64,000 nucleotides of DNA from Taxillus chinensis (taxonomy: Eukaryota > Streptophyta > Magnoliopsida > Santalales > Loranthaceae): positions 23,712,148 through 23,776,147 of the forward strand of contig CM042090.1 of the NCBI GenBank assembly GCA_023512835.1, read 5' to 3'. A program made the position numbers and the translations under genes. The notes beneath the pieces were generated by a model. That model saw only the letters and a program-made list of their open reading frames with translations. It did no database searches and was not told the DNA's origin. Below are positions 58,901-64,000 of this stretch, in pieces (within the stretch, counting starts at the first letter, position 1; each line of letters opens with the position of its first letter).

Positions 58901-61900
58901 TAGGACTCGTACATGATTTATTTTATTTTTTTGGTAATTTTAAGGGGTAAAGATATATCCATTACTTGTTGACTGATTCAAGATTCATGATAAAAGTTTC
59001 CAATGATCCCTAATCACCAAAAAAATTTGACATTTTTACATTCCACAAGAACAAAATTAAGTGGAATTTTTATTAGATTTTACAATATCACACACTTGAT
59101 CGAACTAAATGGGCATTTCATAGGGGTTCTCTTTTTCAATCATCATCCTGCTAACAGGTATCCCAATTCAAGTTGATTTAAACCATGCTAGGATTAAATA
59201 CTGAAAGGACAAAAAAATAATTACCACCAACAACCAACATTACTAAAGCTGCAAAGTTCACTAATACGTTACATTTGAGAATGAAGCATGATCTGGCATC
59301 TGTGAACTGGACTGTGAATGAGCGAATGCAAGATTTGAATGTTGGGTACTTTCATAGTCATAACCAGGGGCAGATGAAGGAAACGTGTACTGATTTGCAT
59401 GAGCATCCTCATGTTTTTCCTCTTTTAATGCCTTTGGCACTTGGGCCGAAGGAGATTCATAAATCCCAGCACTAGAACTACTTCTGTGAGCTATACCTCC
59501 ATCTGAGGTAGTTCTGACATGTTCATCCCCATAATATTCAGAATTTCTGTAAACAAATACTTAAAATTTGAATAAAATGAAACAAAAATATTGAGATCCA
59601 CAAAGAACATTAAAAAAAAAAAAAAAAGAGGTAGGGAACCAGGAACTAATAATGTAGGACGCCAGCAAACCTGGTGTCCAAGTGCTCAACTGATGAAGAA
59701 TCCACAGCAGCTGCAGAACATGCCTCTTCATTTTCTAATGGCTGAGACACGAGTCCAGGAATACCAGCATTGATACCAGTTCCAAAACTACCAAAGCTCA
59801 AGTGTGAGAGATGTTCAGTTTGAACTTGCAAGTGAGCTGGAATTTTTACACAATGGCCATCCTCTTCTAGTTCTGCCAGCTGATCATCCTGTAAACTCAA
59901 CTGTTGCATGTTGTCAACTGTAGATGACACAGTAACACTAGCATCTTCAAAAGACAAAAACAAAACAAATTTTGAAGGAAAAATGTGAGTTGCATATATA
60001 ATTTCAAGGCAAAAAAGGAAATAAAAAGATATATTTCACAAAGATAGACAGATAGTAGTAAAATGTTGGCTGGCGTCAAAATTTTGAATAATCATAAATC
60101 ATAATCACCTTCGTGGTCTTCAAAATTGTGCCTTTGAGGTTGGTAGGAATTCATTTTCTCGTACAATTTTTTATCCAAAAGTGATGCAGCTCCAGAATTC
60201 TCCTCAATTATATTTAAGCTAGAGATAGAAGCAGAACTGACAGAATTTAAATAAAAATTATCAACAGTACCATCGCCTGCACCCCAAACCTCATCCAACT
60301 TGGAGCCTATGTGCTGATTAGTTCTATCAACGGAAAATTTATTAAATGGTTCTGCATAAAGCTCAGAATCTGCAGCTGACTTCGCCACAGAAGACAAACT
60401 AGCAGCTGGTGGCTGTTCAACTGAAGGCCATTCATCACTTTGAGGACGAACATGCTGGCCAATAGCAGCAGCAGGCTCGGAGTTTAGTCCAGAAACCTTT
60501 GAAGCAAAGTCTCGAGTCATATGCAAATCATGCTGTGATGCTCCTGGTGTTGGCGCCAAAATATGGTGATTATTAACAACATTCAGAGATTGGTATGGCT
60601 CGGTAGAAGCCTTGCCATGTGTTCTACCCATCTTAACAATGTCAGCCATTGATACTTGACCTGGAACTGCCAACCAGGCAGATTGGACTCCAGAAGATGG
60701 CTGTGAGGATGAGGATATACCATCACATGACCCTAAGGTAGATATATTATTTTCTATTTCAACAGGATCTCTGCAAGAGATAAAACCACAAAACAATGTT
60801 TTAGAACCAGTTGATAGTGGATGCACGGTAAAAATGTTATTAAATATCCTAGAATTGATAGACAAAATGAACAAAATTCATGTTTAAAAATGCATTTCAA
60901 GCTGGAAAGCATTTTCAGCTTTTAGGTATTGAGAGAACTTATGTCCCTCAATTTTCCACATAAGTTTACAAAATAATAACATAAACAAAAGCAAATAGCA
61001 AGATGGAGTGGGACATCCATGTCTAGCAATATCATCAACATAGTTTTTGTGGTCTTAATCCCTCTAAGATTTGAGGAGCCACTTGGGCTGGAGATTTTCA
61101 ACCAATTAGCCTGGTTAGGTGTATCTATAAGTTCATCACCAAGATATAAGGGAGGCTTATGATTAACTGGGACATTCAACATATGGGTATTGCCATTTTT
61201 GGGCAAAGTGGTTGAGATGAATTCAACATTGCATTTCATCCAAGAGATTTTCCATTATTGTCAATGGGGCCATCCCCTTTGGAGCCTGCAGTGCCTCCCT
61301 TTCTATTCTTATGTTATGAAGGCTCTCAGCAACATGGTGGGGCAAACGATCGATAATCAGCTTTCAAAGGCTTTTGAGGTTGGCAGCAAGTTAGGGTATA
61401 CACAGATTTCTTACATCCTCTTTCCTAATGTTACTTTTATTTTCTTTTTCTTTTTTTGGATGCAAGGGCTGAAAACTTTATCAATTTAAAGACCTTGTTG
61501 TTGTGTTTCAAAGCAATGTCAGGGTTGTAGATCAATTCAGCCAAGAGTGAACTAATGGCAGTGTTTGATAGGGTGGGTGGTAGCCTATTGGACGCCTTCC
61601 AAGTCAAAGGTAATTTCGGACACCATGATTAAGAAATTTAAAAGCCATTTAATGGGTTGGAATTGTTCTTGACCTTATTGAAAAGTGCCCCCTCAAATCA
61701 TTCCAAGAACTACTTCTCTCTATTTTGCATTCCAATATGAGTGCCCAAGTGACTGGTGTCCTCCATTGGAGATTTTTTTGAAGAAACTATGATAAATGAT
61801 GATGATTTCATGTTTTACATGGTAAAGTGGGACTTTGTGCTGATGCCCTCAATGAAGTTTTGCTCACTATAAGAAAATGGCGCTTTATGGTTTGGGGCAG

Positions 61901-63443
61901 CAAGTTATAGAGTACTGCTAGAGCCTAGACATTATCATTTTGGTTGGATTTCAGGGTCATTGAGATGCCCTCATGGGTGTCTGTAAAGGATTTAGGGAAG
62001 GGGTGGGAAGCTTTCCTCTTGTTGGCTTCGTGGAAGCTAGTGGAGGGTGACTATCATTTTGGGATGATTTATGGTGCAGAGATCAGCTGTTGAGGGTGGT
62101 GATGTTTCCTATGGTTTATGGGTTGGCTTCTCAAAAAATGGGGCCAATTGCTGCATTTCGAGATAGGGTTTGATAGAATGATACTTTGTCTGGAATGCTC
62201 AAGATTAGAAGGTCAGAGAGATTCTGTATAAGTAAAGCAAACAACAGAACACTTATGGGGTTTTGTGTTCTCTATTTGATCTAGTGTCGGTGCCTACGGG
62301 TGCAGGTTTGCAGGAGAGTGAAATGGTGTGTATGCTAACCCCCTTGCTGTCTTTGAGCTTTGTGGACAGATCGCAACTACCAGGTATTTGAGAATAACAA
62401 AAGCAGCCTCCAAAGGGTGAAGGGAAGGGTTGTGGACATTATTATTAGATATTATGGTGTGTTGTCATATTCCATGTCCTTGCTGCAGTGTTGTCATTCT
62501 TACTGTGTCATATTTTATAATGTCACATTTTGGGTGATTTTAAAAAAACTTTCTTTTTTTGTGATATATAACATAAGTAAAATACTGTAGATATTGAAAT
62601 CGCAATTCTGGAAACTTGGACATGGAACTAATCTTCTCCGCAATGAAATCTTAAAGTTGCAAAAGAAAATTAATTCATATAACAAACCTAAGGGAAGGAG
62701 GATGCTGATTCATGTAACTTCCAGGGACAGAAGTTGCTGAAACCGAAGTTGAATAAGATCGTGGACCAATATCTTTCTTGTATGGAGGTTTGCCACGGGA
62801 AACACCTGATTCTGACACCCAACCAAAACACTTGGACGTGTAAGAATTTTTTTTATTGTAATGCGTAAGGAAAAATAACAAGGATCAAACAACAAATGGG
62901 GAATAATTGCTTTATGATGTAGACATACATACCAGGAGAGCTGAATTGATGCGAACCACCACGCACAACATAACGGTCCACACCACCTTTGTTTCCCCGA
63001 TTTGAAGTGCTATTAATGCCACGGGACCTGCATTCTCCAGTATCCTTGTTCTGCAGCATTTAAAGAAAGAAAAAAATGTAATAAAAATAAGAACCGCTGG
63101 AAATTGCATTGTAACCATAAACCATAAGTGCAACATTCTTTAAATTGCTCAACTGTGCCAGGCAACTCAGTTACATGAGACAAAGGGAATCTGTGCATCT
63201 ATTTATCAGTGCCTAAACATAGAAGGCAACCATCATATTTTTAGAATTTAAACACAACACTCAAAAACTATAATCCAAAAGATGGCAATTCTGGAAATAG
63301 AAGTTACCTATCTGTCCAAACTCATTGTAAACAAGGTAAAGTCAACTACCAAGCAATGGTGAGAAACACAAACATCCCAACTTATTGACATTCACATACC
63401 TCCTTTTTCTTTTCTCGTTTGCTCTTTACCTCACGAAAAGGAT
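55926..63443 (-). CDS. GIP1L: GBF-interacting protein 1-like, C-terminal 808 aa (5' end outside window)
   Basis: Ten exons visible: 63443-63400, 63050-62933, 62811-62688, 60770-60109, 59944-59671, 59546-59273, 58677-58642, 58299-58141, 57147-56692 and 56207-55926. They form one frame of 808 codons before the stop. The first visible exon starts in phase 2 with DPFREVKSKREKKKE, the segment just after the small helical GIP1_N (DUF1296) domain. That domain and the ATG must lie beyond 64000. The rest is low-complexity and rich in Ser, Gln, Asn, Ala and Pro: VPGQVSMADIVKMGRTHGKA is a family block, the middle is acidic/Ser-rich, and the C-terminus is Gln/Asn/Tyr-rich (NYQGQNQQATGF to SQQIWQNSY). GIP1 proteins are nuclear cofactors reported to bind GBF bZIP factors and to act as chaperone-like coactivators. 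Intron 3 of the visible part (60771-62687) holds a LINE remnant. Confidence 0.86.
61180..62490 (+). mobile_element. Decayed LINE (non-LTR) remnant
   Basis: Lies in a GIP1-like intron, opposite to the gene. Plus-strand frames give RFSIIVNGAIPFG, then YVMKALSNMVGQTID (reverse transcriptase region). Further on come SFWDDLWCRDQLLR, VYGLASQKMGPIAAF, and near the end WTDRNYQVFENNKSSLQRVK. These are recognisable LINE ORF2 landmarks in the right order. The catalytic region is collapsed and stops are frequent, so it is inactive. Confidence 0.78.
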
Positions 63444-64000
63444 CTACACATTTGAAAAACTCTTAATTAAACACGAATTTTAAATATCGCCAAACATATA
63501 AGTGATTTAGCATCAAGATCTTCCTGGGTTTCATATGAAAAGACACTGCTAATCTCCCAAAAGCAACACAACACGGCTAGACAAATAAAACAAATATATT
63601 ACATCTGTGACAACGATTAAGATACAGATATGTTTAAGGAAACTGCTACATACAATGGCACTTGCGCGCAAACACGCTAATGTGGCATGTTGATTGGACC
63701 ACATATTTACAGGGGTCCAATCATGTGGCTCCTACAAGGGGCTTGCGTCCTACATATCTTTTTCCTAATTTGAATCTTTTTCCTATGTTAAATAACTGAA
63801 AGTGCGAGAAAAACAGTATAACAAATTATATAATTAAAAAAAAAAACTCCAAACAGTGTTTCTCGTTTAATAGTCTAACAGAAATATGATCTTTCGGGCA
63901 CAAAAAGTGCAAATCCAAACTATAAGAAAGTTTTAGGCTCTGTTTGCCTGCATAATTGAAAGCAAAAAAAAAAAACATTAATCAACCTACGCAGCGAAAC
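63444..64000. other. Intron of the GIP1-like gene, running off the window
   Basis: No acceptor-donor pair with a fitting open frame is seen here, so the preceding exon lies past the window end. The word AGGCTCTGTTTGCCTGCAT at about 63935 resembles a MITE terminus. Confidence 0.5.

Overview
This window is nuclear DNA from a flowering plant, almost certainly a eudicot. The evidence is long AT-rich intergenic stretches, many GT-AG introns, an angiosperm-type two-pore K+ channel, a phage-type organelle RNA polymerase, a tRNA-derived SINE with an Au-like 3' end, plant LINE fragments and MITEs. It is not prokaryotic, and I found no operon, CRISPR array, tRNA or rRNA gene. I read gene models by joining exons through splice sites, reading phase and protein-family conservation. 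For the seven complete multi-exon models every exon length and phase closes to an uninterrupted frame.

Layout. 1-13.5 kb: gene-poor AT-rich DNA with microsatellites and a probable old LTR (about 3.48-5.83 kb). 13.47-16.85 kb (-): two-pore K+ channel (TPK), 2 exons. 19.25-22.35 kb (-): PDCD5-type protein, 7 exons. 23.50-26.92 kb (-): pterin-4a-carbinolamine dehydratase with a probable organelle presequence, 7 exons. 27.88-28.30 kb (+): RNA polymerase subunit RPB6, one coding exon. 30.55-40.67 kb (-): RPOT phage-type organelle RNA polymerase, 19 exons, 983 aa. 41.67-44.30 kb (+): coatomer zeta subunit, 6 exons. 45.04-49.04 kb (-): CorA-like transporter family protein, 7 exons plus one candidate in-frame cassette exon. 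49-55.9 kb: intergenic, with a decayed PPR gene and a SINE. 55.93 kb to the window end (-): GBF-interacting protein 1-like gene, whose 5' end lies beyond the window.

The genes are unlinked housekeeping functions rather than one pathway. Some arrangement is still notable. RPB6 and RPOT are convergent, RPOT and coatomer zeta are divergent across a promoter interval with site II (GGCCCA/TGGGCC) motifs, and coatomer zeta and the CorA-like gene are convergent. From memory, PCD, CorA-like and PDCD5 homologues lie close together on Arabidopsis chromosome 1 (At1g298xx), so part of the window may be conserved microsynteny.

I did not find a convincing new biological system. The points most worth a second look are a phase-neutral candidate cassette exon in the CorA-like gene, a GC-AG intron in RPOT, a TG/TA microsatellite forming a splice-acceptor tract, an RPB6 coding region without introns, a SINE with a perfect 20-bp target-site duplication, and unexplained direct duplications near 19.1 kb and 28.8/29.7 kb.
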